From NCBI RefSeq assembly GCF_018687735.1, contig NZ_CP061304.1:372001-436000 (forward strand): DNA of 64,000 nt, read 5' to 3'. Origin of the DNA: Polynucleobacter sp. MG-5-Ahmo-C2. Lineage in GTDB: Bacteria; Pseudomonadota; Gammaproteobacteria; Burkholderiales; Burkholderiaceae. The notes under the pieces are model-generated. The model saw nothing but the letters and a program-made list of their open reading frames with translations. It made no database searches and was not told the origin of the DNA. The position numbers and the translations under genes are program-made. This document shows positions 26,552 to 37,490 of this stretch, piece by piece. Position 1 is the stretch's first letter. Each line of letters opens with the position of its first letter.

Positions 26552-27799
26552 GTGTCAGCATCAAATGGCCGACGCCGGGTAGTAGTTACCGGCCTTGGCC
26601 TCATCTCACCTGTTGGTAATTCAGTTGATGTAGCTTGGCCTAATTTGCTTGCGGGCAAATCAGGCATCGCTACCATCACCAAATTTGACCACGCTCCACT
26701 TAGTGTTCATTTCGCTGGAGAGGTAAAAGATTTTAATGTCGAAGAATATGTTTCCGCTAAAGAAGCGCGCCACATGGATACCTTTATCCATTACGGCATT
26801 GCTGCGGGTACGCAAGCGATTCGCGACAGCGGTCTAGAGATTAATGAGCAAAACGCCGAGCGCGTAGGCGTCATGGTGGGCTCGGGTATTGGTGGTTTGC
26901 CAATGATTGAGGAAACTGGGGCTGAGTTGTTAGCCCGCGGCCCTCGTCGCATCTCACCATTCTTTGTTCCTGGCTCAATCATTAATATGATTTCTGGCCA
27001 CCTCAGTATTTTGTTTGGCCTCAAAGGTCCAAACGTTGCTGCGGTGACTGCATGTACTACTGGTTTGCACAGTATCGGGTTGGCTACACGTTTAATTCAG
27101 TATGGTGATGCCGATGTGATGGTAGCCGGTGGTGCTGAGTCCACTATTTCTGCATTAGGTGTAGGTGGCTTTGCTTCAGCAAGGGCGCTTTCAACACGCA
27201 ACGATGATCCAGCAACTGCTTCACGTCCTTGGGATAAAGACCGTGATGGTTTTGTTCTTGGCGAAGGGGCTGGCGTGATAGTGCTGGAAGAATATGAGCA
27301 TGCAAAAGCACGCGGCGCCAAAATCTATTGTGAACTACTTGGCTTTGGTATGAGTGGCGATGCATATCACATGACTGCGCCAAATATGGATGGTCCACGT
27401 CGTTGTATGGTGAACGCCATGCGTGATGCAAAACTCAATCCGGATCAAATTCAGTATCTTAATGCGCACGGTACTTCTACGCCGCTGGGTGATAAGAATG
27501 AAACTGAGGCAATCAAAGCCGCGTTGGGCGACCACGCTAAAAAGACTTTAATTAATTCAACCAAATCGATGACTGGCCACCTTTTGGGCGGCGCAGGTGG
27601 TTTAGAGTCTGTTTTCACCATTCTGGCGCTTCATCACCAGAAATCCCCTCCCACCATCAATATCTTTAATCAAGACCCTGAGTGCGACTTGGACTACTGC
27701 GCTAATACCGCCAGGGATGTGAAGATTGAGCACGCAGTTAAAAACAACTTTGGCTTTGGTGGTACTAACGGCACCTTGATTTTTGGTAAGCTGACCTAA
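26552..27799 (+). CDS. fabF: Beta-ketoacyl-ACP synthase II
   Basis: It carries out the elongating condensation steps of fatty-acid synthesis. The 415 residues use a GTG start. The Cys168 nucleophile lies in [14 protein letters not shown], and the two histidines lie in [12 protein letters not shown] and [13 protein letters not shown]. It ends the fab cluster. In many Burkholderiales rpoE-rseA-rseB follow here, but in this window a DegP-like protease starts only 50 bp downstream. Confidence 0.98.
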   Translation: MSASNGRRRVVVTGLGLISPVGNSVDVAWPNLLAGKSGIATITKFDHAPLSVHFAGEVKDFNVEEYVSAKEARHMDTFIHYGIAAGTQAIRDSGLEINEQNAERVGVMVGSGIGGLPMIEETGAELLARGPRRISPFFVPGSIINMISGHLSILFGLKGPNVAAVTACTTGLHSIGLATRLIQYGDADVMVAGGAESTISALGVGGFASARALSTRNDDPATASRPWDKDRDGFVLGEGAGVIVLEEYEHAKARGAKIYCELLGFGMSGDAYHMTAPNMDGPRRCMVNAMRDAKLNPDQIQYLNAHGTSTPLGDKNETEAIKAALGDHAKKTLINSTKSMTGHLLGGAGGLESVFTILALHHQKSPPTINIFNQDPECDLDYCANTARDVKIEHAVKNNFGFGGTNGTLIFGKLT

Positions 27800-27849
27800 T
27801 ATTCCTTTTATCTCCATTTTTGGTTTTTACCAAGTAGGTCCATAGCATT

Positions 27850-29298
27850 ATGAAAAAGTATTTAATTGCGTTCTCGGCTTTTTTGAGTCTTGGGCAAACT
27901 GCATTCATTCCGATTGCCTCTGCAGAAAACCCTCGAGTAGCGATCCCGGATTTTGCAGATTTAGTTGAGCGCGCAAGTCCAGCAGTTGTGAATATTCGGA
28001 CCACAGAAAAAGTGCTAACTCAGCAAACTCCAGGTGGCATTCCTGGTATGCCAGAAGATCAGGCAGAGTTCTTTCGTCGTTTCTTTGGTGTCCCTATTCC
28101 CGGTATTCCGAATGGATCAAAACAAGCGCAACCAAATCCAAGCAAACCTCAAGAAGCGGATCGTGGAGTTGGCTCAGGTTTCATTATTGAATCTAATGGT
28201 TTGATTTTGACTAATGCGCATGTTGTTGAGGGCGCAACAACGATTTATGTGACCTTAACTGACAAACGTGAGTTCAAAGCCAAGTTATTAGGGATGGATA
28301 AACGTACTGATGTCGCGGTTGTGAAAATCGAAGCACGTGACTTACCGAGATTGCCACTAGGGGATTCCTCTAAAGTGAGAGTGGGCGAGTGGGTTCTGGC
28401 GATTGGCTCACCCTTTGGGCTTGAGAATACGGTCACGGCGGGTATCGTTTCAGCAAAGAGCCGCGATACTGGGGACTACTTACCTTTTATTCAGACTGAT
28501 GTTGCAGTCAACCCCGGTAACTCTGGCGGCCCACTGTTAAACACTGCTGGCCAGGTCATCGGCATTAACTCCCAAATCTTTAGTCGCTCTGGCGGCTACA
28601 TGGGCATTTCATTTGCGATTCCAATTGATGAAGCGATGCGTGTAGCAGATCAATTGCGCACTAATGGCAAGATGACTCGTGGTCGCATTGGTGTTGCCTT
28701 GGGTGAGATGACAAAAGAAGTGGCTGAGAGTTTAGGTTTGGGTAAACCTCGGGGTGCTTATGTTCGTAATGTAGAGCCTAACGGCCCTGCAGCAGCGGGT
28801 GGCATTGAAGCGGGGGATGTGATCCTGACTTTTAATGGACGTGAGATTAATAAGTCGACAGATTTGCCGCGCGTCGTTGGCGAAGCTAAGCCGGGAACTT
28901 CAGCTACTGTGCAAGTTTGGCGTAAGGGTAGCGCTCGTGATTTAAGTGTCACCGTTGCGGATACTGATTCTGCGCAAACGGCTACTAAAAAGCCGGATAC
29001 TCCCGCTAGCAATGGCAATAGCGTGAATGCATTCGGAGTGGCGGTGACAGATCTGTCAGATGCCAAAAAGAAGGATTTGAATATCAAGGGTGGGGTTGAA
29101 GTTACTGGCCTAGGTGATGGCCCCTTGGCAAGGGCGGGGGTACGCCCTGGCGATGTGATTATTCGGATTGCTGATGCTGATGTTAGCGGAGTGAAACAGT
29201 TTGAAGTCTTGCTTAAAAGCCTTGATGTCAATAAGGCTGTTCCGGTCTTTATTCGCCGTTCTGATAGCACTTTGGTTATCCCCGTAAGGCCAAAATAA
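27850..29298 (+). CDS. degP: Do-like periplasmic serine protease (DegP/MucD)
   Basis: It degrades or refolds misfolded envelope proteins. The 482 residues have a signal peptide (1-25, ending IASA). The trypsin-like domain has catalytic His124 (TNAHVVEGA), Asp154 (RTDVAVVK) and Ser225 (NPGNSGGPLL), and two PDZ domains follow (about 255-360 and 385-480). In Burkholderiales this gene is usually called mucD and follows rpoE-rseA-rseB, but here those genes are missing. A Gly/Pro-rich flexible loop (about 60-105) fits the LA loop of the family. Confidence 0.94.
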   Translation: MKKYLIAFSAFLSLGQTAFIPIASAENPRVAIPDFADLVERASPAVVNIRTTEKVLTQQTPGGIPGMPEDQAEFFRRFFGVPIPGIPNGSKQAQPNPSKPQEADRGVGSGFIIESNGLILTNAHVVEGATTIYVTLTDKREFKAKLLGMDKRTDVAVVKIEARDLPRLPLGDSSKVRVGEWVLAIGSPFGLENTVTAGIVSAKSRDTGDYLPFIQTDVAVNPGNSGGPLLNTAGQVIGINSQIFSRSGGYMGISFAIPIDEAMRVADQLRTNGKMTRGRIGVALGEMTKEVAESLGLGKPRGAYVRNVEPNGPAAAGGIEAGDVILTFNGREINKSTDLPRVVGEAKPGTSATVQVWRKGSARDLSVTVADTDSAQTATKKPDTPASNGNSVNAFGVAVTDLSDAKKKDLNIKGGVEVTGLGDGPLARAGVRPGDVIIRIADADVSGVKQFEVLLKSLDVNKAVPVFIRRSDSTLVIPVRPK

Positions 29299-29434
29299 GC
29301 CCTTTTTAGGCTAGAAAATGGGGTTTGCTGCCTTTTAGGCGCCACCCATTACAATCCCCTTAAGACGACTTTTTGCAGCGCATCATTGTGGTGCGTTCTG
29401 ACAAGGCGTTTTTTGAATGACCTATTAAGACGCT

Positions 29435-31240
29435 ATGGATTTAATCCGCAATTTTTCTATCATCGCCCACATTGATCACGGCAAATCCACGCTCGCGGAT
29501 CGCATTATTCAGCTGTGTGGTGGTCTTTCTGATCGCGAAATGGAAGCCCAAGTTCTCGATTCGATGGATATCGAACGTGAGCGCGGCATCACTATTAAAG
29601 CCCAAACTGCTGCACTCAATTACAAAGCCAAAGATGGGAAGATTTATAACCTTAACCTGATCGATACCCCGGGGCATGTGGATTTCTCTTATGAGGTCAG
29701 TCGCTCTTTATCCGCTTGTGAGGGTGCATTGTTGGTGGTGGATGCAAGCCAAGGGGTTGAGGCTCAAACGGTTGCTAACTGTTACATGGCTCTTGAGTTG
29801 GGCGTTGAAGTTGTACCAGTACTCAATAAGATTGATTTACCCCAAGCCGATCCTGAGCGTGCCAAAAAAGAAATTGAAGACGTCATTGGCATTGATGCCT
29901 CCGACGCTGTCACATGCTCAGCTAAAACGGGCTTAGGTGTTGCGGATGTCATCGAGGAAATGATTGCCAGGGTACCTTCGCCAAAAGGAAGCGCAGCAGA
30001 TCCATTGCAGGCCTTGATTATTGATTCCTGGTTTGATAACTACGTAGGTGTTGTCATGTTGGTGCGTGTTGTGAACGGCACCTTAAAACCAAAAGAAAAA
30101 ATTACCTTAATGGCCAATGGATCAAGCCATTTGGTCGAGCACGTAGGTGTTTTTAGTCCGAAGTCAGTAGACCGCCCAGAGTTATCTGCCGGTCAGGTGG
30201 GTTTTGTGATTGCCGGCATTAAAGAATTAAAAGCTGCCAAGGTTGGAGATACCGTTACGCATTCTCCAGGGCAGCAAGGTCGAGTTCCCGCTGCTGAACC
30301 ATTGCCTGGTTTTAAAGAGGTGAAACCTCAAGTGTTTGCTGGTTTATATCCAGTTGAAGCGAGTGAGTACGATCAATTGCGTGAGTCACTTGAGAAGTTA
30401 AAGCTCAATGACGCATCTCTATTATATGAGCCAGAGGTATCTCAAGCTTTAGGTTTTGGATTTCGCTGTGGCTTCCTAGGCTTGCTCCATATGGAGATCG
30501 TGCAGGAACGTTTAGAGCGCCAGTACGGCATGAATCTTATTACCACCGCTCCAACAGTAGTGTATCAAGTGCAGCAATCAGATGGCACGATCTTAATGGT
30601 AGATAACCCATCCAAGATGCCGGAGACCAGTAAGGTCGATATCATCATGGAGCCAATTGTGACGGTCAATCTCTATATGCCGCAAGAGTATGTGGGCTCA
30701 GTGATTACATTATGTGTTGGTAAGAGAGGTATTCAGACGGGGATGAACTATTTGGGTCGCCAAGTACAGCTCACCTATGAATTGCCGATGGCTGAAATTG
30801 TGTTGGATTTCTTTGACAGACTGAAATCCATCTCTCGTGGATACGCCTCCATGGATTATGAATTTAAGGAATATCGCCCAGCAGACGTCGTTAAAGTAGA
30901 CATCTTGATCAACGGTGATCGGGTTGATGCCCTGTCGGTTATTGTCCACAGAAGTAATAGTCAGCACCGTGGCCGTGAGGTGGTCTCTAAGATGCGTGGG
31001 ATTATTCCGCGTCAAATGTTTGATGTAGCTATTCAGGCTGCAATCGGTAGCAATATCGTTGCGCGTGAAAACGTCAAAGCTTTACGTAAAAACGTATTGG
31101 CTAAATGTTACGGCGGTGATATCTCTCGTAAGCGTAAACTTTTAGAAAAGCAAAAAGAAGGTAAGAAACGCATGAAACAAGTGGGGAATGTGGAAATTCC
31201 ACAGGAAGCTTTCTTGGCCATTTTGCAGGTGGAGGATTAA
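29435..31240 (+). CDS. lepA: Elongation factor 4 (back-translocase GTPase)
   Basis: A ribosome-binding GTPase with a role in translation fidelity and ribosome assembly. It is 601 residues, the normal length. G-domain motifs are [15 protein letters not shown] (G1), ERGITIK (G2), [12 protein letters not shown] (G3) and LNKIDLP (G4). The unique C-terminal domain is present, ending in the basic [16 protein letters not shown] region. Its stop overlaps the lepB start by one base (TAATG), the usual lepA-lepB arrangement. Confidence 0.98.
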   Translation: MDLIRNFSIIAHIDHGKSTLADRIIQLCGGLSDREMEAQVLDSMDIERERGITIKAQTAALNYKAKDGKIYNLNLIDTPGHVDFSYEVSRSLSACEGALLVVDASQGVEAQTVANCYMALELGVEVVPVLNKIDLPQADPERAKKEIEDVIGIDASDAVTCSAKTGLGVADVIEEMIARVPSPKGSAADPLQALIIDSWFDNYVGVVMLVRVVNGTLKPKEKITLMANGSSHLVEHVGVFSPKSVDRPELSAGQVGFVIAGIKELKAAKVGDTVTHSPGQQGRVPAAEPLPGFKEVKPQVFAGLYPVEASEYDQLRESLEKLKLNDASLLYEPEVSQALGFGFRCGFLGLLHMEIVQERLERQYGMNLITTAPTVVYQVQQSDGTILMVDNPSKMPETSKVDIIMEPIVTVNLYMPQEYVGSVITLCVGKRGIQTGMNYLGRQVQLTYELPMAEIVLDFFDRLKSISRGYASMDYEFKEYRPADVVKVDILINGDRVDALSVIVHRSNSQHRGREVVSKMRGIIPRQMFDVAIQAAIGSNIVARENVKALRKNVLAKCYGGDISRKRKLLEKQKEGKKRMKQVGNVEIPQEAFLAILQVED

Positions 31241-32046
31241 TGAACTTCGCTTTCATTCTTTTGATCTTGGTGGTTCTTACAGGCATTGCCTGGGTTGCTG
31301 ACAAGATTTACTTTGCACCCCAAAGGCGTTTAGCTGGTAGCGATCGTATGCCTTTGTGGTTGGAATACACTGCCGGCTTTTTCCCGGTGATTTGCGCAGT
31401 ATTTGTTTTGCGTTCTTTCATTGTTGAGCCCTTCAAGATTCCTTCGGGCTCCATGATCCCAACCTTACAAATCGGTGATTTCATTTTGGTAAATAAATTT
31501 ACCTACGGAATTCGTTTGCCAGTGATCAATCAAAAAGTAATTGATCTTAACTCTCCAAAGCGTGGGGATGTAGTGGTGTTTCGTTATCCGCGTGATGAGT
31601 CGGTTGATTACATCAAGCGCATAGTCGCCTTGCCTGGTGATGTTATTTCTTATCAAGATAAGCGTCTGACGATTAATGGCCAACCGTTGCAATACAGTGG
31701 TGGCGAGTCTTATCTTGATCCTGAAAATATGCGCTATGCCAAGCGCTACGCTGAAACTTTTCCTGCAGACCTAGGTGGTAATCGCCACGAGATCTTGAAC
31801 GACCCGGATCGTCCTGCAACGATGTTCCCAACGGAGCGCTTCCCAGGGGCAGAATTTTGTCAATATCAGCAATCTGGCTTGACCTGTAAAGTCCCACCCG
31901 GTCATTATTTTGCGATGGGTGATAACCGGGATAACAGTGCCGATTCTCGTTATTGGGGCTTTGTGCCCGATAAAAATATTGTAGGTAAAGCCTTCTTTGT
32001 ATGGCTAAACCTGGGTAATTTAGGTCGCATTGGCGGCTTTGAGTAA
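31240..32046 (+). CDS. lepB: Signal peptidase I
   Basis: It cleaves signal peptides from Sec- and Tat-exported proteins at the outer face of the inner membrane. The 268 residues have two N-terminal hydrophobic helices (about 2-24 and 44-62). The catalytic Ser71 lies in PSGSMIPTLQIGD, and the base Lys126 in DYIKRIVALPGD. A box with GDNRDNSADSRYWGFVP near residue 228 confirms type I. It is cotranslated with lepA and followed 6 bp later by rnc. Confidence 0.97.
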   Translation: MNFAFILLILVVLTGIAWVADKIYFAPQRRLAGSDRMPLWLEYTAGFFPVICAVFVLRSFIVEPFKIPSGSMIPTLQIGDFILVNKFTYGIRLPVINQKVIDLNSPKRGDVVVFRYPRDESVDYIKRIVALPGDVISYQDKRLTINGQPLQYSGGESYLDPENMRYAKRYAETFPADLGGNRHEILNDPDRPATMFPTERFPGAEFCQYQQSGLTCKVPPGHYFAMGDNRDNSADSRYWGFVPDKNIVGKAFFVWLNLGNLGRIGGFE

Positions 32047-32052
32047 TAGATC

Positions 32053-32844
32053 ATGAACGCGCGCGCTGTTATCGAAACTGGACCCTTACAAGAGCGTCTT
32101 GGCTATGTCTTTAAGAAGCCTGAGCTCTTAAATCAAGCTTTAACTCACCGCAGTCATAGCAAGAAAAATAATGAGCGCTTAGAGTTCTTAGGTGACTCTA
32201 TTCTCAATTGTGTGGTCGCTGATTTGCTTTATGAGCGTTATTCAGACTTGGATGAGGGCGATCTCTCACGTGTACGCGCGAATTTAGTGAAGCAACAGGC
32301 TTTGTATGAGATTGCACAAACTTTATCCCTATCCGACTATCTTCGTTTGGGTGAGGGTGAGCTGAAGAGCGGTGGATTTCGTCGTCCTTCAATTTTGGCA
32401 GATACTTTAGAGGCGGTTACTGGCGCAATCTTCTTGGATGGCGGCTTTGATGCTGCTAAAGGGTGCTTGCGTAAACTGTATTCTGTGATCCTGGCTCAGG
32501 TGGACCCTAAGACCTTGGGTAAGGATGACAAAACCCTTTTGCAAGAATGCTTACAAAGCTATCAATTACCGTTACCAGCCTACAACGTGACTGGCACTAC
32601 TGGCGCTGCTCATAACCAACAATTTGAAGTGGAATGTTTAATTCCGAGCCTGAAGGTAGCAGTAAAAGGTGATGGAGCTTCACGCCGAGCCGCTGAACAG
32701 TCAGCCGCTAAGACTGCTTTGTTAGCAGTTCTCAAAGCATTGCCACAGGAGTCTCGAAAACCCAAGAAAACTCGGTCGGCTAAGAAAAAAGCAGCCAAAA
32801 AAGAAGTGGCCGAAGAGCAGTTAAATCTTAAGCTGAAGGGCTAA
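32053..32844 (+). CDS. rnc: Ribonuclease III
   Basis: A double-strand-specific endonuclease that processes rRNA precursors and some mRNAs. The 263 residues include the signature [14 protein letters not shown] near residue 40, the second acidic catalytic site [18 protein letters not shown] near 115, and a C-terminal double-stranded RNA-binding domain (about 160-228). The lysine-rich tail after residue 235 ([17 protein letters not shown]) is longer than in E. coli and probably adds nonspecific RNA binding. It belongs to the lepB-rnc-era-recO operon. Confidence 0.97.
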   Translation: MNARAVIETGPLQERLGYVFKKPELLNQALTHRSHSKKNNERLEFLGDSILNCVVADLLYERYSDLDEGDLSRVRANLVKQQALYEIAQTLSLSDYLRLGEGELKSGGFRRPSILADTLEAVTGAIFLDGGFDAAKGCLRKLYSVILAQVDPKTLGKDDKTLLQECLQSYQLPLPAYNVTGTTGAAHNQQFEVECLIPSLKVAVKGDGASRRAAEQSAAKTALLAVLKALPQESRKPKKTRSAKKKAAKKEVAEEQLNLKLKG

Positions 32845-32846
32845 TC

Positions 32847-33782
32847 GTGTTTAGATGCGGCACTATCGCCATTGTTGGGCGTCCCAATATGGGCAAATCA
32901 ACACTCCTAAATGCATTGGTTGGTCAAAAGATCAGCATTACCTCGCGCAAGGCTCAAACGACGCGTCATCGTATTTTGGGCATTCAAAATAGAGAAGAGG
33001 CGCAGTTTATCTTTATTGATACACCAGGCTTTCAGACGCGTCTGATGAATACCCTCAACAAGGCATTGAACCGCACCGTAACAACTGCTCTGCAAGATGT
33101 GAACGTTGCTTGTTTTGTAGTTGAGGCGGGTTACTTTGGCGAAGATGACAAGAAAGTTTTAAAGCTTCTGCCTGAGGATTTGCCGGTAGTGTTAGTTCTG
33201 AATAAGCTTGATCTTTTCAATAGTCGTTTTCAGACGCCTTCTGAACGCGATCAAGCTTTGTTGAACTTTATGAAAGAGATGTCTAAGCCTTGGTCTGAAT
33301 TGGGTGGTCACGAAGATCAAAAGTGTGAGTTTTCAGAAATTGTGCCGATGAGTGCTAAAAGTCCCGGTGATATTGAGAGACTCTTAGACGTGTTGGAGGG
33401 ATACCTTCCAGAGGCTGAAGCTGTATACGATGGCGACACCATTACTGATCGTAGCGAACGCTTCCTAGCTGCTGAAATTCTGCGTGAGAAAGTCTTCCGT
33501 TTTACGGGCGAAGAGTTGCCGTACACCTCTACAGTAGTGATCGATCAATTCAAGATGGATGGCAAGATGCGTCGCATTGCTGCTACCATTTTGGTCGATC
33601 GCGATAGTCATAAAGCTATGATCATTGGGCAAAAGGGCGAACGTTTGAAAAAGATCTCAACTGACGCACGCATCGATATGGAAAAACTTTTTGATGGCAA
33701 GGTTTTTTTGGAGACTTGGGTCAAAGTGAAACGTGGTTGGGCTGATGATCGCGCTGAATTACGGGCACAGGGCCTGGAATAA
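32847..33782 (+). CDS. era: GTPase Era
   Basis: A 16S rRNA-binding GTPase needed for 30S maturation. It has 311 residues with a GTG start 2 bp after the rnc stop. G-motifs are [16 protein letters not shown] (G1; Met where Val is usual, still a valid P-loop), IDTPGFQT (G3), LNKLDLF (G4) and PMSAKSPGD (G5). A C-terminal KH domain (about 215-300) shows [13 protein letters not shown]. It sits between rnc and recO as in most proteobacteria. Confidence 0.97.
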   Translation: MFRCGTIAIVGRPNMGKSTLLNALVGQKISITSRKAQTTRHRILGIQNREEAQFIFIDTPGFQTRLMNTLNKALNRTVTTALQDVNVACFVVEAGYFGEDDKKVLKLLPEDLPVVLVLNKLDLFNSRFQTPSERDQALLNFMKEMSKPWSELGGHEDQKCEFSEIVPMSAKSPGDIERLLDVLEGYLPEAEAVYDGDTITDRSERFLAAEILREKVFRFTGEELPYTSTVVIDQFKMDGKMRRIAATILVDRDSHKAMIIGQKGERLKKISTDARIDMEKLFDGKVFLETWVKVKRGWADDRAELRAQGLE

Positions 33783-33788
33783 GTCCAC

Positions 33789-34523
33789 ATGGCCTCGATT
33801 CGCGTTGCTGACGAGCCTGCTTTTGTATTGCATAGCATTCCCTATAAAGAAACCAGCTTAATTCTTGATGTCTTTACAAGACAGTATGGCCGAATGGCTT
33901 TGATTGCCAAAGGGGCAAAGCGTCCTCACTCCACGCTGCGTCCTGTATTGCAACGCTTTCAACCGCTACTCGTATCTTGGAGCGGTAAGTCGGAGCTTCG
34001 AACCCTAACCAAGTCTGAGTGGGTGGGCGGTACGCCCTCATTGGTCGGTGATGCTCTGCTTTGCGGCTTCTATCTCAATGAGCTGCTCGTCAAGTTCTTG
34101 GCCCGTGAAGACGACTATGAAAAACTCTACGATCGCTATACAGAAACCATTAATGCTTTATCTAATCTCGAGTTTGAGTCTAAGGGTCTAGAAGAAATTC
34201 TGCGCCCATTTGAGTTGTCACTCTTGCAAGAGACTGGTTATGCAGCAGCCTTAGATCGCTGCGTAGAAACCAATGACTTACCAGATGCCAAGACCCAGTA
34301 TGTCTATCAGCCGGAGCGCGGTGTTCGTCCAGTTCAAGGTGATGATCCTGGACATTGGCCGGTATTGACTGGCAAGTCCTTGCTGGCAATTGCAGTTGGG
34401 GATTTCTCTGATCCAGAAACTCTGTCTGAAAGTAAGCAGCTGATGCGTTTCTTGCTTGGCTTGCACCTACAGGATCAGGTATTGACTACTCGCCAGATTT
34501 TGATTGATTTAAAGAAAATCTAG
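33789..34523 (+). CDS. recO: DNA repair protein RecO
   Basis: It helps RecR load RecA on single-stranded DNA in RecF-pathway repair. The 244-residue protein has an N-terminal OB-fold (about 8-80; FVLHSIPYKETSLILDVFTR, then GRMALIAKGAKR) and a helical C-terminal domain with LLQETGYAAALDRCVET near residue 145. The family has low conservation, but the era-recO-pdxJ order makes the call firm. Confidence 0.94.
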   Translation: MASIRVADEPAFVLHSIPYKETSLILDVFTRQYGRMALIAKGAKRPHSTLRPVLQRFQPLLVSWSGKSELRTLTKSEWVGGTPSLVGDALLCGFYLNELLVKFLAREDDYEKLYDRYTETINALSNLEFESKGLEEILRPFELSLLQETGYAAALDRCVETNDLPDAKTQYVYQPERGVRPVQGDDPGHWPVLTGKSLLAIAVGDFSDPETLSESKQLMRFLLGLHLQDQVLTTRQILIDLKKI

Positions 34524-34535
34524 TAATCTACAGTC

Positions 34536-35273
34536 ATGACAACCCAAGCCTTAGAACTCGGCATCAATATCGATCACGTAGCTACGCTACGCAATGCTCG
34601 AGGGACAGTTTATCCGGACCCTATTCAGGCAGCGCAACTGGCTGAAGAGGCTGGCGCAGATTTAATTACCCTGCATTTACGGGAAGATCGACGTCACATT
34701 AAGGATGCTGATTTGCTGGCATTGCGCCCACTCATCAAGACGCGTATGAACCTTGAATGTGCGGTGACCCCTGAAATGCTGAGCATTGCTTGTAAAGTAA
34801 AGCCACACGATGTGTGCTTAGTGCCTGAGAAGCGTGAAGAGGTGACGACTGAAGGCGGTTTAGATGTTCTTGGCCATTTCGAATCAGTGAAAGCAGCGAC
34901 CAAGCAATTACAAGATGCAGGTATTCGGGTGTCATTGTTTATTGATCCAGAAGAAAGGCAAATCCAGGCCGCTAAAGATCTTGGTGCCACCGTAGTGGAA
35001 TTGCATACTGGTCGTTATGCAGATTTATCAGGTGTAGGGCAAGCGACGGAATTGGAGCGTATTCGCAAAGCAGCACAGTTTGGTAAAAGCATTGGTTTGA
35101 GAGTTAATGCTGGCCATGGTCTCCATGAAGGCAATGTCGTATCGATAGCCGCCATTGCAGAGCTTTCCGAGCTCAATATTGGCCATGCGATTGTGGCTGA
35201 AGCATTATTTAAAGGTTGGCAAAAAGCGATCAAAGATATGAAGGTCTTGATGCTTCAAGGTAGAAAAAAGTAA
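34536..35273 (+). CDS. pdxJ: Pyridoxine 5'-phosphate synthase
   Basis: It closes the ring of pyridoxine 5'-phosphate from deoxyxylulose phosphate and an aminoacetone phosphate, in the DXP-dependent vitamin B6 pathway. The 245 residues form a TIM barrel with [16 protein letters not shown] at the start, [16 protein letters not shown], and a C-terminal [11 protein letters not shown] glycine-rich phosphate loop. Gene order pdxJ-acpS is the same as in E. coli. Confidence 0.97.
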   Translation: MTTQALELGINIDHVATLRNARGTVYPDPIQAAQLAEEAGADLITLHLREDRRHIKDADLLALRPLIKTRMNLECAVTPEMLSIACKVKPHDVCLVPEKREEVTTEGGLDVLGHFESVKAATKQLQDAGIRVSLFIDPEERQIQAAKDLGATVVELHTGRYADLSGVGQATELERIRKAAQFGKSIGLRVNAGHGLHEGNVVSIAAIAELSELNIGHAIVAEALFKGWQKAIKDMKVLMLQGRKK

Positions 35274-35278
35274 TTCAA

Positions 35279-35671
35279 ATGGTCATCGGCATCGGCACGG
35301 ACATCCTTCAGATCGAGCGCTTACAAGCTGCTTACGATCGCACCAATGGTCGTTTGGCAGAGAGAATTTTGGGTCCTGATGAGATGTTGGTCTTCAAGCA
35401 CCGCCTTGCTAGAAATCACAAGCGAGGGATTGCCTTCTTGGCGACTCGCTTTGCTGCTAAAGAAGCATTCTCCAAAGCCATTGGTTTAGGTATGCGAATG
35501 CCCATGACATGGCGCTCATTACAAACCTTAAATGAGCCTAGCGGAAAGCCGGTCACTTCGTATCTAGGTGCGCTAGCTAAATTTATGGAAGAAAAGAATT
35601 GGGAAGCTCATGTGACTGTGAGTGATGAGCAAGATATGGCGATTGCCCATGTCATTGTTACGCAGAAGTAA
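35279..35671 (+). CDS. acpS: Holo-ACP synthase
   Basis: It transfers the 4'-phosphopantetheine arm from CoA to Ser37 of the acyl carrier protein encoded at 26.3 kb. The 130 residues contain GIGTDILQIERLQ and RFAAKEAFSKAIGLG, the two metal- and CoA-binding motifs of the AcpS type. It begins 5 bp after pdxJ. The product length and motifs are ordinary. Confidence 0.97.
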   Translation: MVIGIGTDILQIERLQAAYDRTNGRLAERILGPDEMLVFKHRLARNHKRGIAFLATRFAAKEAFSKAIGLGMRMPMTWRSLQTLNEPSGKPVTSYLGALAKFMEEKNWEAHVTVSDEQDMAIAHVIVTQK

Positions 35672-35689
35672 AAATTGGAAGAGGAAGAG

Positions 35690-36766
35690 ATGAGTGTATT
35701 CACTATGAACCCAGGTCCAGTGACCTTAGACGTAGTTGGTCAGGAATTAAATGCCGAAGACCGCCGCCGCATCTTGCATCCCTTGACCGGTGGAGTGATT
35801 TTATTTGGTAGAAATTTTGTCAACCGTCAGCAGCTCACTAAACTCACCTCCGAAATTAAAAAGTTGCGCCCCGATGCATTAATTTCAATTGATCACGAAG
35901 GTGGCAGAGTGCAGCGCTGCAAAACGGATGGTTTTACCCATCTTCCAGCAATGCGGAAACTTGGTGAGCTTTGGGGCGCGCAAAGTAAATCAAGCCACAC
36001 TGCCGAGTCAGCGGTGCTTGCTATGGCAGCAGCTACTGCTTGCGGCTATGTTTTAGCTGCTGAGTTACGCGCTTGCGGTGTGGACTTCAGCTTTACACCT
36101 GTTCTGGATTTAGATTTTGGTCGAAGTGGTGTGATCGGGGACCGTTCCTTTAGTCGTGATCCACAAATTGTGTTTGCCTTGGCAAAGAGCCTCAATGAAG
36201 GGTTGCGTTTAGGTGGCATGGCGAACTGCGGCAAACATTTTCCGGGGCATGGTTGGGCAGAGGCGGATTCGCATGTAGCTATTCCAGTGGATGAGCGTTC
36301 CTTGCCAGAGATTTTGAATGACGATGCAAAGCCCTACGAATGGTTAGATCTAAGCTTGGCAGCAGTAATGCCAGCGCATGTGATTTATCCTAAAGTTGAT
36401 AAACATCCAGCAGGATTTTCTAAGATTTGGTTGCACTCTATCTTGCGTCAAGAATTAGGCTTTGAAGGAGTGATCTTCAGTGATGATCTATCAATGGAGG
36501 GTGCGAGTGTTGCGGGTTCGGTAGTGCACGGTGCTGAAATGGCGCTAGATGCAGGTTGTGATGCAGTCTTAATCTGCAATCGACCAGACCTAGCTGACCA
36601 ATTGCTTGCAAAGTTGAAAGTCAAGAAAGCCAAGCAGTCTGAATCTGCTACTCGCCTTAATCGCCTTATGCCAAAAACTACTACCTTATCCTGGGATGAG
36701 TTGCAAAAAGAAGCGGAGTATCAGCATGCTAAAGGTTTGCTAAAGCAAATGAAGTTGATTGTTTAA
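35690..36766 (+). CDS. nagZ: Beta-N-acetylhexosaminidase, cytoplasmic (muropeptide recycling)
   Basis: It removes GlcNAc from anhydro-muropeptides during cell-wall recycling. The start is set at ATG 35690, because GGAAGAG stands directly before it; an upstream TTG at 35675 would add five residues including four glutamates. The 358-residue GH3 domain contains SIDHEGGRVQR, the His-Asp region KHFPGHGWAEADSHV, and the nucleophile motif IFSDDLSMEGA. It ends the acpS operon at a bidirectional terminator shared with efp. Confidence 0.95.
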   Translation: MSVFTMNPGPVTLDVVGQELNAEDRRRILHPLTGGVILFGRNFVNRQQLTKLTSEIKKLRPDALISIDHEGGRVQRCKTDGFTHLPAMRKLGELWGAQSKSSHTAESAVLAMAAATACGYVLAAELRACGVDFSFTPVLDLDFGRSGVIGDRSFSRDPQIVFALAKSLNEGLRLGGMANCGKHFPGHGWAEADSHVAIPVDERSLPEILNDDAKPYEWLDLSLAAVMPAHVIYPKVDKHPAGFSKIWLHSILRQELGFEGVIFSDDLSMEGASVAGSVVHGAEMALDAGCDAVLICNRPDLADQLLAKLKVKKAKQSESATRLNRLMPKTTTLSWDELQKEAEYQHAKGLLKQMKLIV

Positions 36767-36790
36767 GACTTCACTGACTTTGGAGGTAAG

Positions 36791-36815
36791 AAAAAGCCCG
36801 GCAAGCCGGGCTTTT
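36791..36815. terminator. Bidirectional terminator between nagZ and efp
   Basis: AGCCCGGC (36795-36802) pairs with GCCGGGCT (36805-36812) around AA, with an A-run before and TTTT after, so it serves both converging genes. Confidence 0.85.
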
Positions 36816-36844
36816 GAACAACAGTAGTTTGCTACTTTTTTTAC

Positions 36845-37405
36845 TTAGTTAGCGCGGCTACGGTATTCACCAGTACGAGTATCGATCTCAATCTTGTCAC
36901 CAGTATTGCAGAACAAAGGTACTTGCAATTCATAGCCAGTAGCCAATTTTGCATTCTTCAATACCTTGCCTGAGCTAGTGTCGCCTTTAACAGCTGGCTC
37001 GGTGTAGATGATTTCGCGAACAAGTGAGTTAGGCATTGCTACGGAGAGTGCCTTACCTTCGTAGAACACTACTTCACATGGCATGCTTTCTTCGAGGTAG
37101 TTCAATGCATCACCCATGAACTCGGCTTCAACTTCATATTGGTTGTAATCACTATCCATAAAGACATACATTGGATCTGCGAAATAAGAGTAAGTGCACT
37201 CTTTCTTGTCGAGGATTACAACATCAAACTTATCATCGGCTTTGTAAACACCTTCATTTGGTGCACCAGTTAATAAATTCTTAAATTTCATTTTCACAAC
37301 TGAGGAGTTGCGACCGGAGCGGCTATATTCGGCCTTTAAAACGACCTGGGCATCAGTGCCAATCATAACTACGTTACCAACGCGGAGTTCTTGTGCTGTT
37401 TTCAT
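36845..37405 (-). CDS. efp: Elongation factor P
   Basis: It relieves ribosomes stalled on polyproline stretches. The 186-residue protein has three beta-barrel domains. The tip of the first domain shows [10 protein letters not shown], with arginine at position 32 rather than lysine. Arg32 is the residue rhamnosylated by EarP in bacteria such as Pseudomonas and Neisseria, and earP lies 85 bp upstream here. So this EF-P is predicted to be activated by rhamnose, not by beta-lysine. Confidence 0.97.
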   Translation of the reverse strand: MKTAQELRVGNVVMIGTDAQVVLKAEYSRSGRNSSVVKMKFKNLLTGAPNEGVYKADDKFDVVILDKKECTYSYFADPMYVFMDSDYNQYEVEAEFMGDALNYLEESMPCEVVFYEGKALSVAMPNSLVREIIYTEPAVKGDTSSGKVLKNAKLATGYELQVPLFCNTGDKIEIDTRTGEYRSRAN

Positions 37406-37490
37406 CTTGCTATTCCTGGGTGCAGAGCTAATTTTCTGCGGTTTTTATCAAAAACAAGATTGTAACCGCCCGCAAGTCTTTATTGCAGGC

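Noticed and set aside
32847-33782. Unusual [10 protein letters not shown]-loop in Era
   Set aside because: Met at the variable position still fits GxxxxGKS/T, and the rest of the GTPase is intact.
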